Of a stretch of 57,291 nt of DNA, positions 1 to 7,977 are shown one piece after another. The DNA comes from Paenibacillus sp. GM2 (GTDB taxonomy: Bacteria; Bacillota; Bacilli; Paenibacillales; Paenibacillaceae). Both the position numbers and the translations under genes were made by a program. The stretch is from NCBI RefSeq assembly GCF_900069005.2, contig NZ_LN831274.1, positions 10,112-67,402 of the forward strand, in the 5' to 3' direction. Each line of letters opens with the position of its first letter. Positions within the stretch are counted from its first letter, which is position 1. The notes beneath the pieces are model-generated. The model was not told the origin of the DNA, made no database searches, and worked only from the letters and a program-made list of their open reading frames with translations.

Positions 1-53
1 CAAGTCAGCACAATCACTGCGAAAAGAGTCGGAATCGCGAATCGACGTTTCAT
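1..53 (-). CDS. N-terminal fragment of an unidentified membrane or secreted protein
   Basis: An ATG on the minus strand at 53 opens a frame that runs off the window after 17 codons. The visible residues are MKRRFAIPTLFAVIVLT, a positively charged start followed by a hydrophobic stretch, so a signal peptide or first membrane segment. A GAGGAAGG ribosome binding site precedes it. In Bacillales the gene after rpmA is usually spo0B and then obg; a Spo0B-like protein is possible here by position, but 17 residues cannot decide it. It is separated from rpmA by a strong terminator, so it probably has its own promoter in 54-175. Confidence 0.55.
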   Translation of the reverse strand, partial: MKRRFAIPTLFAVIVLT

Positions 54-175
54 AACCTTCCTCGTTTCTGCACAGATTAAGTAAAATCATTACAACTCGA
101 TATATACACAGTATATCACAATCCTTGTCCGAAAACGCTTATTCTCCAGTCAGTTCTGGTAGAAAATGCCGTCTA

Positions 176-216
176 TAAAATCAAAAAGTCCTTGGCATCT
201 AGGTGCCAAGGACTTT
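176..216 (-). terminator. Rho-independent terminator of the rplU-prp-rpmA operon
   Basis: A perfect 12-bp stem (186-197 with 204-215) with a 6-nt loop is followed on the minus strand by TTTTTGATTTT. It lies about 30 nt after the rpmA stop codon. Confidence 0.93.
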
Positions 217-244
217 GTAAACCTTCGCTATATTAGCAAAGTTC

Positions 245-556
245 TTAAGCTTCGACTGCAGCTGCTACTGGAGCAACTTCCACTGGGTAGACGCTCACTT
301 TTTTACGGTCGCGGCCCCAACGTTCGAACTTCACTACGCCGTCAACTTTTGCAAACAGCGTATCGTCTTTGCCGATGCCTACATTAGTACCTGGGTGAAT
401 TTTCGTTCCGCGTTGACGAACGAGAATGCTTCCGCCAGTTACAACTTGACCATCCGCACGCTTAACGCCAAGGCGCTTAGCAATACTGTCGCGTCCGTTC
501 TTTGTAGAACCTACGCCCTTCTTCGAAGCGAACAACTGAAGATCTAATTTCAACAT
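245..556 (-). CDS. rpmA: 50S ribosomal protein L27
   Basis: 103-residue L27, a large-subunit protein near the peptidyl-transferase centre. The N-terminus reads [14 protein letters not shown], which is the Firmicute form: L27 carries a short extension ending in ...LQLF that the protease Prp removes so that mature L27 starts at ASKKG. The core signature [15 protein letters not shown] is present. It is the last gene of the rplU-prp-rpmA operon, 19 nt after prp, with a GAAGGAGG site upstream, and is followed by a strong terminator. The end is slightly longer than usual ([12 protein letters not shown]). Identification is secure. Confidence 0.98.
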   Translation of the reverse strand: MLKLDLQLFASKKGVGSTKNGRDSIAKRLGVKRADGQVVTGGSILVRQRGTKIHPGTNVGIGKDDTLFAKVDGVVKFERWGRDRKKVSVYPVEVAPVAAAVEA

Positions 557-575
557 TGTCCATCTACCTCCTTCT

Positions 576-908
576 TCAAGTAATAACGTTCTGTATCTGA
601 ATATACGTTCCGTATGAATCCTCGATTGTCTTCAGCATTACAACCATAGACGAGAGCAACAGCTGTACCTGCTCCGAAACCTCTGCCTTCAGATCCGTTG
701 GCAGCTTTGCATTCAGAAAGCCGCTCTTCACCTTCGATTTCATCACAGTACCTGTGAGCTCCTCGATGGAATTAACCGTTCCAACAGTGATGGCCGAGAC
801 TCCGGCACATACTATATCCTTCCCACTATCGTCGTAATTAGCATGACCGGACACTTTAAAACCAACGATGTTGTCATCCTTTTGACGCAGTATAGACACG
901 ATAATCAA
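576..908 (-). CDS. prp: Ribosomal-processing cysteine protease Prp
   Basis: 110-residue protein of the YsxB/Prp family. Prp cleaves the N-terminal extension of ribosomal protein L27, which is essential where L27 has the extension. The catalytic His and Cys are visible in [19 protein letters not shown] (His22, Cys34). It lies between rplU and rpmA, the conserved place for this gene, with 13 nt to rplU and 19 nt to its substrate gene rpmA, so enzyme and substrate are made together. The length is typical. B. subtilis name: ysxB. Confidence 0.95.
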   Translation of the reverse strand: MIIVSILRQKDDNIVGFKVSGHANYDDSGKDIVCAGVSAITVGTVNSIEELTGTVMKSKVKSGFLNAKLPTDLKAEVSEQVQLLLSSMVVMLKTIEDSYGTYIQIQNVIT

Positions 909-921
909 TTACCGCACCTTC

Positions 922-1233
922 TTACGCTTGGATTTTCTCGATCGTTACTTTAGTGTAAGGTTGACGATGACCTTGTTTCTTGTGGTAGTTCTTCTTAGGC
1001 TTGTATTTGTAAACGACTACTTTTTGGCCTTTGCCGTGCTTCTCAACTTTCGCTGTTACACTAGCGCCGGATACCAACGGAGCCCCCGCTACCAAACCTT
1101 CACCTTTGGATACTGCCAATACACGGTCGAACGTCACGCTTGCGCCGTCCTCAGCATTCAATTTCTCGATGTAAAGAACATCGCCTTCTTGAACGCGGTA
1201 TTGTTTACCACCAGTTTCGATAATTGCGTACAT
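922..1233 (-). CDS. rplU: 50S ribosomal protein L21
   Basis: 103-residue L21, a 23S rRNA-binding protein. It begins [18 protein letters not shown] and contains the family signature [21 protein letters not shown]. The start is taken at 1233 because AGGAGG lies 9 nt upstream; an open frame continues six codons further but has no ribosome binding site. First gene of the rplU-prp-rpmA operon, with a promoter at 1362-1390 and a leader of about 120 nt. Confidence 0.97.
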   Translation of the reverse strand: MYAIIETGGKQYRVQEGDVLYIEKLNAEDGASVTFDRVLAVSKGEGLVAGAPLVSGASVTAKVEKHGKGQKVVVYKYKPKKNYHKKQGHRQPYTKVTIEKIQA

Positions 1234-1355
1234 TTGCTTGCACCTCCTCATGTCTCAGACTCGCCTAATTCAGGTGCCGCTCTACAAGAAAGCGGACTTG
1301 CATACCTGATCGGAGCGGTTACAGCATGTGTACAAGACTCCCTCATAACACATAC
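1234..1355 (-). promoter_or_regulatory. rplU 5' leader, probable L21 autoregulatory leader
   Basis: From the inferred transcription start near 1355 to the rplU start there are about 120 untranslated nt with complementary segments: GTCCGCTTTC near GAGCGG, and GATCAGGT near ACCTGA. A structured L21 leader upstream of rplU is known in Firmicutes. I infer that this is one from position and pairing, not from a covariance-model match. Confidence 0.55.
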
Positions 1356-1361
1356 CATAGT

Positions 1362-1390
1362 ATGATAACATGAACAAAAACGAAAATCAA
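1362..1390 (-). promoter_or_regulatory. Sigma-A-type promoter of the rplU operon
   Basis: On the minus strand: -35 TTGATT (1385-1390), a 17-bp spacer, and -10 TATCAT (1362-1367). Position and spacing fit the vegetative promoter of rplU-prp-rpmA. Confidence 0.65.
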
Positions 1391-1506
1391 TTATTTTTAA
1401 AGGGAGCATGGAAGTCCACTGCTAATATGAAAACCGATCGAAGAAAATCAAGGATAGAGCAACCGTGCTTCAAAGTGATTTAATACCTCAATTTTAGTGT
1501 AGCCGT

Positions 1507-2292
1507 TCACCCCGTCGCTTCGCTGCTGCTGATCAGCACCTCGACATCCAGCTTGTTTAACGCATCGATCCATTCCTGCGAGCAGCCCGGATCGGTAACG
1601 ATCATGGAGATCTGCTCCAGCGGAGCGATTTGCGCAAAGGTCGTAACTCCGAACTTGGAGTGATCGGCAACGAGAATAGCTTCCTCTGTACGCTGCATCA
1701 TTTTCCGCGACATTTGCGCTTCTTCCAGATTATACTCGGTAATTCCATCGACCAGCGAGATGCCCCCGGCAGAAATAAAGGCCTTGTTCACCTTAAACTG
1801 GTCAAGTAAATGGTGGGCGATCGCATCTGTGGAGGCCTGACAAAGCTTGCTAACCTCCCCGCCAGCAAAAATAATTCTTCCCTGGAATTCCTCCAGCGCA
1901 CAGGTGAGTACTGGCACGGAGTTGGTAATGACGGTCACATCAGCACGATGCTTCAGCTCCCGCATTATCTCCAGCGTCGTTGTTCCATTATCAAGGAGAA
2001 TGGTCTCCCCTTCTCTAACCAGCGAAGCCGCAAGTTTGCCGATCGACTGCTTCTCGGCGTGATTCATTTGCGATCGCTTCATGAAGGTTGGTTCAATCCA
2101 TTCCGAACGGGTCTGGACAGCACCACCGTATACTTTGCGTAATTTCCCTTCCCTTTCCAATCGATCCAGGTCACGGCGAATTGTCTCCGTGGAGACGTTA
2201 AATATTCCCGCCAATTCATGTACCTGGACCTTACCTTCTTTGCCTAGCTGTGCGAGAATGGTCTGACGGCGCTCTTCATAGGTTAAGGACAT
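1507..2292 (-). CDS. DeoR-family transcriptional repressor
   Basis: 261-residue DeoR/GlpR-type regulator. The N-terminus has the DeoR helix-turn-helix (YEERRQTILAQLGKEGKVQV, then STETIRRDLDRLEREGKL at about residues 34-51); the rest is the sugar-phosphate-sensing domain with ILLDNGTTTLEI and FISAGGIS. The start at 2292 has GGAGGG 7 nt upstream; the frame stays open 43 codons further without a ribosome site. The gene is divergent from a metallophosphoesterase-permease pair. A near-perfect inverted 16-bp repeat lies between them, which I infer to be the operator. Members usually sense a phosphorylated sugar; the effector here is unknown. Not part of the B. subtilis order at this site. Confidence 0.9.
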   Translation of the reverse strand: MSLTYEERRQTILAQLGKEGKVQVHELAGIFNVSTETIRRDLDRLEREGKLRKVYGGAVQTRSEWIEPTFMKRSQMNHAEKQSIGKLAASLVREGETILLDNGTTTLEIMRELKHRADVTVITNSVPVLTCALEEFQGRIIFAGGEVSKLCQASTDAIAHHLLDQFKVNKAFISAGGISLVDGITEYNLEEAQMSRKMMQRTEEAILVADHSKFGVTTFAQIAPLEQISMIVTDPGCSQEWIDALNKLDVEVLISSSEATG

Positions 2293-2641
2293 GTCGTTCC
2301 CTCCTGTATTCAACAAGCTATATGATTTAGCGGGGATCCAAAGTCCGCTTTGGATAAGAAAACCGGTCGAAACATTCAAAATGAACGACCGCAATGCGAA
2401 TGTAGGTTGCCATGTTTCCATCTGTCGGACAGCAGGATGATCGGGGTAAGCGTAATCCCATTGATCTCAGGTGGTCACATACTCACTACAAGCAAATGGC
2501 CTTCGCGGTCGTGTTCTACGAAAACGTATAGTTCCGCTCCTCAGTCCCTAGCTTCATCCAGCTGAATCGTTTCAATGAAACGGACATCAAATGTATGAGC
2601 ATGGGTGCTGAATATCAATCTTTTACACACGCACATTAATG
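2293..2641. other. Gene-free 5' part of the DeoR/metallophosphoesterase intergenic region
   Basis: No gene is supported here. Around 2500-2575 the sequence resembles the core of the dispersed elements at 32100-32185 and 33775-33815: a TACGAAAACGTAT-like string followed by CTCAGTCCCTAGCTTC. This is probably a degenerate copy of the same family. A small palindrome CCAAAG-TCCG-CTTTGG lies near 2339-2354. Confidence 0.4.
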
Positions 2642-2657
2642 TGTTTTGTTGTTGTTT
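2642..2657. promoter_or_regulatory. Candidate DeoR operator, left half
   Basis: TGTTTTGTTGTTGTTT. Its reverse complement AAACAACAACAAAACA matches 2835-2850 at 15 of 16 positions. AACAA-rich sites are typical of DeoR-family operators, and this site lies in the regulator's own intergenic region. Role inferred. Confidence 0.6.
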
Positions 2658-2777
2658 TTGTTTTAAGTGTATCGTTTACTTGGAAATTTTGTCAAACTTC
2701 ACATCTCTGTTTGCCGCTCGTTTCTTGATTACAATCTCCCCATATTTACATAGATTTTACAAACTTCTATAAAAGGA

Positions 2778-2806
2778 TTGACAAAAGTGTTATCAAGGCA
2801 TAGAAT
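2778..2806 (+). promoter_or_regulatory. Sigma-A promoter of the metallophosphoesterase-permease operon
   Basis: -35 TTGACA (2778-2783), a 17-bp spacer, and -10 TAGAAT (2801-2806): near-consensus. Transcription would begin near 2813, just before the right operator half, so a repressor bound at 2835-2850 would block early elongation or looping could block initiation. Confidence 0.8.
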
Positions 2807-2834
2807 CAACACGAAAACAACATTAATAAACAAG

Positions 2835-2850
2835 AAACAACAACATAACA
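2835..2850. promoter_or_regulatory. Candidate DeoR operator, right half
   Basis: AAACAACAACATAACA, inverted relative to 2642-2657 with one mismatch. It lies between the inferred transcription start and the GAGGAGGGG ribosome binding site. A weaker AAAACAACATT copy lies near 2814. Confidence 0.6.
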
Positions 2851-2865
2851 ATGAGGAGGGGCATT

Positions 2866-3813
2866 ATGAGCCGCCGCTTATCTTATCGTCAGGATGGAAC
2901 CTTTACAATTGTACAATTTACGGATCTGCACTGGAAAAATGGATCCGAGGCCGACCAGCACACCCGCAAATTAATGGAGCTGGCATTAGAAACCGAGCAC
3001 CCGGATCTCGTCGTATTTACAGGGGATGTTATCTATACCGGGGATGACAATGATGAATGCGTAAATCCCGCACAGGCCTTCAGCGACGCTGTAGCTGTTG
3101 TGGAAGAACGCCGCATCCCATGGGCTGTCGTCTTCGGCAACCATGATACCGAGAATCGGATTACCCGCAAAGAACTTATGCAGGTTGTTTTATCCCAGCC
3201 GCATACGGTGGCCGAAGCCGGTCCTGAAGAGCTTTATGGTGAGGGCAATTATTCTATTGAATTGATCGATTCCAAAGGTAATCCCGCTTTCCATTTGTAT
3301 TTTCTTGACTCCGGGAGCACATCGCCACTGGAACATGTCCCGTACTATAACTGGGTGCGCCGGGATCAGATCCATTGGCTGGCCAGCGAATCGGCTCGTC
3401 TTAATGCCGGGTATCAGACTGAGAAATCGCCAGCCCTTGCTTTCTTTCATATCCCGGTTCCCGAATACCAAGAGATGTGGGATACACAGGTCTGCTACGG
3501 CAATAAATTCGAACGCGTCTGCAGCGCACCTGTGAATTCAGGTCTGTTTACGACGCTGCTTGAAATGGGAGATGTCGTCGGGACCTTCTGTGGTCATGAC
3601 CACGTCAATGATTATCACGGCAGCCTCTACGGCATTCGTCTCTGCTACGGCCGGGCAACAGGCTTCAACACCTATGGCCGTGAAGGATTCCCGCGCGGGG
3701 CGCGCGTCATTCGTCTCACTGAAGGAGAGAAGGACTTCACAACCTGGCTGCGTCTTGAGGACGGTACAGCAGTGACTGAACAACCGATCCATCAACCTGA
3801 AAATGCAAAATAA
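2866..3813 (+). CDS. Metallophosphoesterase of the calcineurin-like family
   Basis: 315 residues with the binuclear-metal motifs of calcineurin-like phosphoesterases in order: FTDLHW (about residue 18), VVFTGDVIYTGDD (GD motif), FGNHDTE (GNHD), FHIPVPEY and CGHDHVND (GHDH). The first motif is DLH where D-x-H is expected, which fits. No signal peptide, so probably cytoplasmic. The start at 2866 follows GAGGAGGGG; an ATG at 2851 overlaps that site and is rejected. The closest remembered relatives are bacterial proteins similar to plant purple acid phosphatase 29. The substrate is unknown; co-regulation with a DeoR protein suggests a phosphorylated sugar or alcohol. Forms an operon with the following permease (22 nt). 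Confidence 0.88.
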   Translation: MSRRLSYRQDGTFTIVQFTDLHWKNGSEADQHTRKLMELALETEHPDLVVFTGDVIYTGDDNDECVNPAQAFSDAVAVVEERRIPWAVVFGNHDTENRITRKELMQVVLSQPHTVAEAGPEELYGEGNYSIELIDSKGNPAFHLYFLDSGSTSPLEHVPYYNWVRRDQIHWLASESARLNAGYQTEKSPALAFFHIPVPEYQEMWDTQVCYGNKFERVCSAPVNSGLFTTLLEMGDVVGTFCGHDHVNDYHGSLYGIRLCYGRATGFNTYGREGFPRGARVIRLTEGEKDFTTWLRLEDGTAVTEQPIHQPENAK

Positions 3814-3835
3814 TAGAGAGGCTGCTGTATAACAA

Positions 3836-4696
3836 ATGGTGATACCTATCTTGCTAGTTCTGGCCTCCGGATTGTGTCATGCAGTCTGGAACCTGTTTAC
3901 GAAGCGCAGCATCAATAAGGGCGTCTTCCTGTGGACGATCATGATGATCCCCTCAGTTCTGCTTCTGCCCGTACTTATTGTGGAACTTTGGAAAACCCCG
4001 CTATCCTTAGGCGCTTATGGATTATTATTGTTATCCGTTCTTTTACAAGGGGTATATTCCTGGTTATTATCAAAAACCTATGAACTCGGCGATTTGTCGC
4101 AGATTTATCCGATTATGCGGGGCACAAGCACATTGCTGGTGCCGCTGATCGGGGTCATATTTCTAAAGGAATCCTTGTCGTTATTCGGATGGACCGGCAT
4201 TATACTTATGATCGGCGGATTCTTCGTTCTAAGTGGTATCAGTGTCGGACACAAGCAAACCGCCAACAGACAACCGCAAAATCTGAAACCCTTCGCTTTG
4301 GCGCTCTTAGTAGGACTGTGTACTACCAGCTATGTCTTCGTAGATAAGTTGAATCTGGGGAATATCTCCCCCTTGGCCCTGCTTGAAGTGACCAATATCG
4401 GCTTTGTGGCCGGATTGACCCCACTCGTGTTAAGGTCGAAGGCGTTGAAGCGAGAATGGAAGACAAACCGCAACACCATCCTTCTCGGTGCGTTCCTGAA
4501 CCCCGGTTCATATCTGCTCTTCCTGTTTGCGATGCAGCAGGCGCCGATGGCTCATATCAGCCCGCTGCGAGAAATCGGAACTGTATTCGCTACCTTCCTC
4601 GGAGTTATGCTTCTGAAGGAGCAGCAAGGCTTAAGAAGAATCACCACCTCCATTATCATCTTCTGCGGCATTTTGATGATCGGAGTATTAGGATAA
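3836..4696 (+). CDS. EamA/DMT-superfamily permease
   Basis: 286 residues, almost entirely hydrophobic, consistent with ten membrane segments in two EamA repeats (first about residues 1-135, ending near GGFFVLSG; second from about 150, ending IIIFCGILMIGVLG). The conserved EamA features RGTSTLLVPLIGVIFLKESL and the matching AHISPLREIGTVFATFLGV are seen at the ends of the two halves. Drug/metabolite-family transporter; substrate not predictable. The ribosome site is weak (GAGAGG, 14 nt away), suggesting translation coupled to the upstream phosphoesterase. A strong terminator follows directly. Confidence 0.88.
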   Translation: MVIPILLVLASGLCHAVWNLFTKRSINKGVFLWTIMMIPSVLLLPVLIVELWKTPLSLGAYGLLLLSVLLQGVYSWLLSKTYELGDLSQIYPIMRGTSTLLVPLIGVIFLKESLSLFGWTGIILMIGGFFVLSGISVGHKQTANRQPQNLKPFALALLVGLCTTSYVFVDKLNLGNISPLALLEVTNIGFVAGLTPLVLRSKALKREWKTNRNTILLGAFLNPGSYLLFLFAMQQAPMAHISPLREIGTVFATFLGVMLLKEQQGLRRITTSIIIFCGILMIGVLG

Positions 4697-4738
4697 AAAG
4701 AAACCACACTTCGTTTTGAAGTGTGGTTTCTTTTTTTC
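4696..4738. terminator. Bidirectional Rho-independent terminator after the EamA gene
   Basis: The stem AGAAACCACACTT / AAGTGTGGTTTCT is flanked by an A run on the left and TTTTTTT on the right, so it can end transcription from both sides. It closes the plus-strand operon and could also stop read-through from the RNase G gene. Confidence 0.93.
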
Positions 4739-4757
4739 TCAACGCCTTCCTCTGACA

Positions 4758-4939
4758 TAACGAAACTGTAAATCGCTATTTCCTCAAAACAAGAGGAATT
4801 CTATTCTAACGAAACTCTATATCGTTATTCGGACTCATTACAGGCGAAAAGCTGCTAATTCGCTCATATAACGATACCCAGTTTCGTTACAATTTCTGAT
4901 GGCCTTATTTCACGTAAATAGCGGTACTACGTTTCATTA
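4758..4939. repeat. Four-unit (+ + - -) dispersed element, copy A
   Basis: Four 24-nt units of pattern TAACGAAAC...ATCG(C/T)TATT: direct at 4758-4781 and 4807-4830, inverted at 4866-4889 and 4916-4939. Start-to-start spacings are 49, 59 and 50 nt. The arrangement can fold as nested stems (unit 1 with 4, 2 with 3). The same architecture is found at 23006-23188 and 23387-23569. No coding potential. Confidence 0.85.
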
Positions 4940-4960
4940 GAGAAACAATCACTACATGGA

Positions 4961-6154
4961 CTAATCAGTTAGCAGCAGTACACTTTCTTCCCGCACCCGC
5001 TTACGGGTCATCTCCAGCAGGCCTAGCTTGGTCCATCCCAGAACATGATGTTGTGTACGATCCCCGTCCAACGACGATTCCAGCATGTCCAATACCTCAC
5101 TCTGATGCTCTTCCCGATCCATATCGATGAAATCGACGATAATAATGCCTCCGGCATCGCGGAGCCGCACCAGCCTGGCAATTTCCCTGGCGGCTTCCAT
5201 ATTCGTCTGGAATACCGTCTCCTCCAGCGTCTGTCCGCCGGTAAAGCGGCCGGTATTCACATCGATTACGGTCATCGCCTCAGTATTATCCCATACTATG
5301 TACCCGCCACCCGGAAGCCAGATCTTACGCTGGAAATCCTTCTCCAGCTGCTGACGAATTCCATAATGCTCAAATAATCCGTCCTCTCCCTCATATACCG
5401 TAAGCTTGGGGAATTTCCCCGGGAGCATCGTACCCAGAAATTCATTCGTCTGTTCCAGCTGCTCTGGACAATCCATAATCAGCTCGTCCGTCTCAGGACT
5501 ATAAATATCCCGCATAAGACGTTGAACCATTCCAAGATCATGATGCAGCAGGCTTGGCGCACCGATCTTCTTGGCTGTGTCCTGGATATGGTTCCAGCGA
5601 TCACGAAGCAGGCCCAGGTCCTCTGCGATCGAAGCTGGCTCCGCATTTTCCGCAACCGTCCGCAGAATAAGTCCCTCATCTTCCGTGCGCAATTCCTCAC
5701 CAATTGCTCTTAGTCTTGATCTCTCATCTTCATGTCCGATTTTCTTGGATACAGCAACATACCCTGCAGTAGGCATGTAGACAAGCCATCTTCCAGGTAA
5801 TGAATAATGAGTTGTAACCCGGGCTCCCTTGTTGCCTAACGCATCCTTAACAACCTGCACAATCAGTTCTTGCCCTGCTTTGAGCAGGCTCGTAATCGCC
5901 GGCTTTTGCCGCGGCTGTCTCTCCAAATGCGGGTGAAGCAAGTCATCAATATAAAGAAATGCATTCTTCTTCTGTCCTATATCAACAAAAGCAGCCTGCA
6001 TACCAGGAACAACATTCACAACCTTGCCCTTAAAAAAGCTGCCCACCAGTCCCCGCCTCTGAGAACTCTCTGCTGCATACTCCACCAATCTGCCGTCTTC
6101 CAGCAGCGCCATTTGGGTGGAATCAGGGCCGCAGTGAACAATCATTCGCTTCAT
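4961..6154 (-). CDS. rng: RNase E/G family ribonuclease, shortened C-terminus
   Basis: 397 residues. After a short N-terminal segment comes the embedded S1 RNA-binding domain (GSFFKGKVVNVVPGMQAAFVDIG, here shown in part as VVPGMQAAFVDIG), then the catalytic domain with the metal-binding aspartates in TVIDVNTGRFTGG and IIIVDFIDMDREEH. Start taken at 6154 (second of two ATGs after AAAGGG). The family normally continues past MTRKRVRE into a zinc-link segment with paired cysteines; here the protein stops nine residues later (ESVLLLTD) and no CxxC follows. It lies upstream of element A and the inserted DeoR island, so the 3' end may have been lost with that insertion. B. subtilis lacks this enzyme; Paenibacillus carries it near spoIVFB. 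Confidence 0.88.
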   Translation of the reverse strand: MKRMIVHCGPDSTQMALLEDGRLVEYAAESSQRRGLVGSFFKGKVVNVVPGMQAAFVDIGQKKNAFLYIDDLLHPHLERQPRQKPAITSLLKAGQELIVQVVKDALGNKGARVTTHYSLPGRWLVYMPTAGYVAVSKKIGHEDERSRLRAIGEELRTEDEGLILRTVAENAEPASIAEDLGLLRDRWNHIQDTAKKIGAPSLLHHDLGMVQRLMRDIYSPETDELIMDCPEQLEQTNEFLGTMLPGKFPKLTVYEGEDGLFEHYGIRQQLEKDFQRKIWLPGGGYIVWDNTEAMTVIDVNTGRFTGGQTLEETVFQTNMEAAREIARLVRLRDAGGIIIVDFIDMDREEHQSEVLDMLESSLDGDRTQHHVLGWTKLGLLEMTRKRVREESVLLLTD

Positions 6155-6218
6155 CATCTCACCCTTTGCCTTACTTTCTATCAAAACTGCTCTACCATTA
6201 TAACATGATATAGTCCTA

Positions 6219-7076
6219 CTAATCCTTAGGCTTGCCCCGCAAAAAAGAGGAAATAATTCTCTGTTCTGGCAACACAGCCACAATATCGCCCTGCCTGTTC
6301 ATGACATATATAAAATGGTACTTCTGTCTTCTAAATAGACGTAAGATTTGTTCTAAAGGTTTCGCTTTATTCGCTACAATTGGCTGAGCGAGCCCCCCGG
6401 TCGTCCAGTGACGAACAAAGGACTGATCCCGATTAACGAGGAAACGCATAAAACGATAAGGGATATTACGGTAATCCGTCCAATTGGAATAGAGCAGAAA
6501 TAATCCTACCAGCAGCAAATTTAAATTCAGCATACCTTGTCCAAGCAAAGGTGGAAGTACAGAGTAGACCAGCACCATAAGGCTGAATAATAAGCTGATT
6601 CGCAGGGAGTAGACCAGCGTCAGATGAAATGGCAGTATTAAACTGATTAGAGCTTGTGATATTTTCCCTCCATCCAATGGAAGAATCGGAAGTAAGTTAA
6701 ATGAGGCGATGATGAGATTGCTATTAATAAAATAGAGAAAGAAAGCTCCCTCCCATAATCCACAAACATGTAACAGCAGCGACACTCCGATTAGAAGAAT
6801 ATTCTGCAAAGGTCCGGCCAAGGCGATGACGATCTCCCTTCGTGCCGTGAGATGAGTCGTATCCTCCATTTCCGCAACCCCACCGAAGGGCAACATCTGA
6901 ATCGCCAGCACCTGAACGCCGTAACATCGGGCGGCGACGACATGTCCTATTTCATGAATAAATACGATTGTGAACAAGGCGATGAGCTCCAGAAAATGGC
7001 CGGTTAGCACCGAAGCCAGCATGATGATGACAAAGAAGGGATGTACCGAAATCTTGATGCCGTTCCACTTAATCAA
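6219..7076 (-). CDS. spoIVFB: Stage IV sporulation site-2 protease SpoIVFB
   Basis: 285-residue intramembrane zinc protease. It has HEIGH (the HExxH zinc site, about residue 41) in a membrane segment and NLLPILPLDGGKI with the third ligand Asp, the standard site-2 protease pair. Several other membrane segments precede a soluble C-terminal tail. In B. subtilis SpoIVFB cleaves pro-sigma-K in the mother cell and is held inactive by SpoIVFA and BofA. Here spoIVFA lies immediately upstream with an 8-nt overlap, as expected for a coupled pair. Length typical. Confidence 0.94.
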   Translation of the reverse strand: MIKWNGIKISVHPFFVIIMLASVLTGHFLELIALFTIVFIHEIGHVVAARCYGVQVLAIQMLPFGGVAEMEDTTHLTARREIVIALAGPLQNILLIGVSLLLHVCGLWEGAFFLYFINSNLIIASFNLLPILPLDGGKISQALISLILPFHLTLVYSLRISLLFSLMVLVYSVLPPLLGQGMLNLNLLLVGLFLLYSNWTDYRNIPYRFMRFLVNRDQSFVRHWTTGGLAQPIVANKAKPLEQILRLFRRQKYHFIYVMNRQGDIVAVLPEQRIISSFLRGKPKD

Positions 7077-7977
7077 ACGAGATCACATCCGTCGGATCGA
7101 TAAATCGATCGTTCTTTTTTAAGGCAAAATATAGGGTTGGGAGTGTATCCCCCTCTCCAGCATCAAGACTCCCGATCGAATCGCCCCCTTCAACCCAATC
7201 TCCCTTGCTGACCATAGCCTGTTCCAAATGCCCATATATCGATTTATAGCCGTTCGAATGCTGCACCGTTACGGTCATTCCGGTCAGGGCATCCAGCTTC
7301 ACGTCCAGCACGCGTCCAGTATCCACACTTTTCACCATCGTACGATCTGCTTCCAGCTCCTTCGGAATGATCTCCACCCCTTTCAGACTGAGGGCAAAGG
7401 GATTGGCCAAATGTCCGGTTAACGGCGATGTGAACCCGCCGGCTGCGCCAACCTTCATACCTTTATCCTCATTATGCTTAAAAATGGGAATGAAGGAGGG
7501 AGCGCCACCGATATTCCTCTCATACCAAGCCTCGATAGCGCCAAAATCAATCTCCTCTGTTAGAGCTCTGGCTACAAAAGCCCTTACCGGAAACGCCCAA
7601 TCCGGTTCATATCGCTCGACACCCCAAATGCCCACGAAGATAAGCGCACTAATCATAAGTCGAACAAACAGCGAGGTCCAGAAGTTAGGCCTCCGCTTGT
7701 CTCCGAAGTAATCATCTCCTCCGCCTCCGCTGGAATTATAGCCGCCGATATCTTGCCAGCGGCCTTGTCCTCTCTTCCAGAGCAGTTCCGGATCGGGTTC
7801 CACCTCATCCGACACGCCGCTATAACCGACGATGTTCCCTTGTCCGGGCTGGGCGGACGACCGGTATGGATGATCGTTGCGCATTCTATCCTGGAGGATC
7901 GGCTTGTACGCCTCTGCCGAGGTTAGCTGTCTGATCCTCTCCTCACGCCGTTTCTTAACATTCGACTTCACATCCAT
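7069..7977 (-). CDS. spoIVFA: Stage IV sporulation protein SpoIVFA (M23-like, non-catalytic)
   Basis: 302 residues: a charged N-terminal cytoplasmic part, one membrane segment (SLFVRLMISALIFVGIWGV, about 112-130), then a LytM/M23-like C-terminal domain (about 190-302, including VTVQHSNGYKSIYGHLEQ). The zinc ligands of active M23 enzymes are not all present: the usual HLHFE string reads LYFAL. This fits SpoIVFA, which acts as an inhibitor and anchor of SpoIVFB. Start at 7977, the ATG 9-10 nt after GGAGG; the ATG at 7986 is too close. Overlaps spoIVFB by 8 nt. Confidence 0.92.
   Translation of the reverse strand: MDVKSNVKKRREERIRQLTSAEAYKPILQDRMRNDHPYRSSAQPGQGNIVGYSGVSDEVEPDPELLWKRGQGRWQDIGGYNSSGGGGDDYFGDKRRPNFWTSLFVRLMISALIFVGIWGVERYEPDWAFPVRAFVARALTEEIDFGAIEAWYERNIGGAPSFIPIFKHNEDKGMKVGAAGGFTSPLTGHLANPFALSLKGVEIIPKELEADRTMVKSVDTGRVLDVKLDALTGMTVTVQHSNGYKSIYGHLEQAMVSKGDWVEGGDSIGSLDAGEGDTLPTLYFALKKNDRFIDPTDVISFD

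Noticed and set aside
4758..4939. CRISPR-like array of 24-nt repeats with 25-35 nt spacers
   Set aside because: The last two units are inverted, the spacers are alike between copies B and C, there are only four units per site, and no cas gene is in the window.
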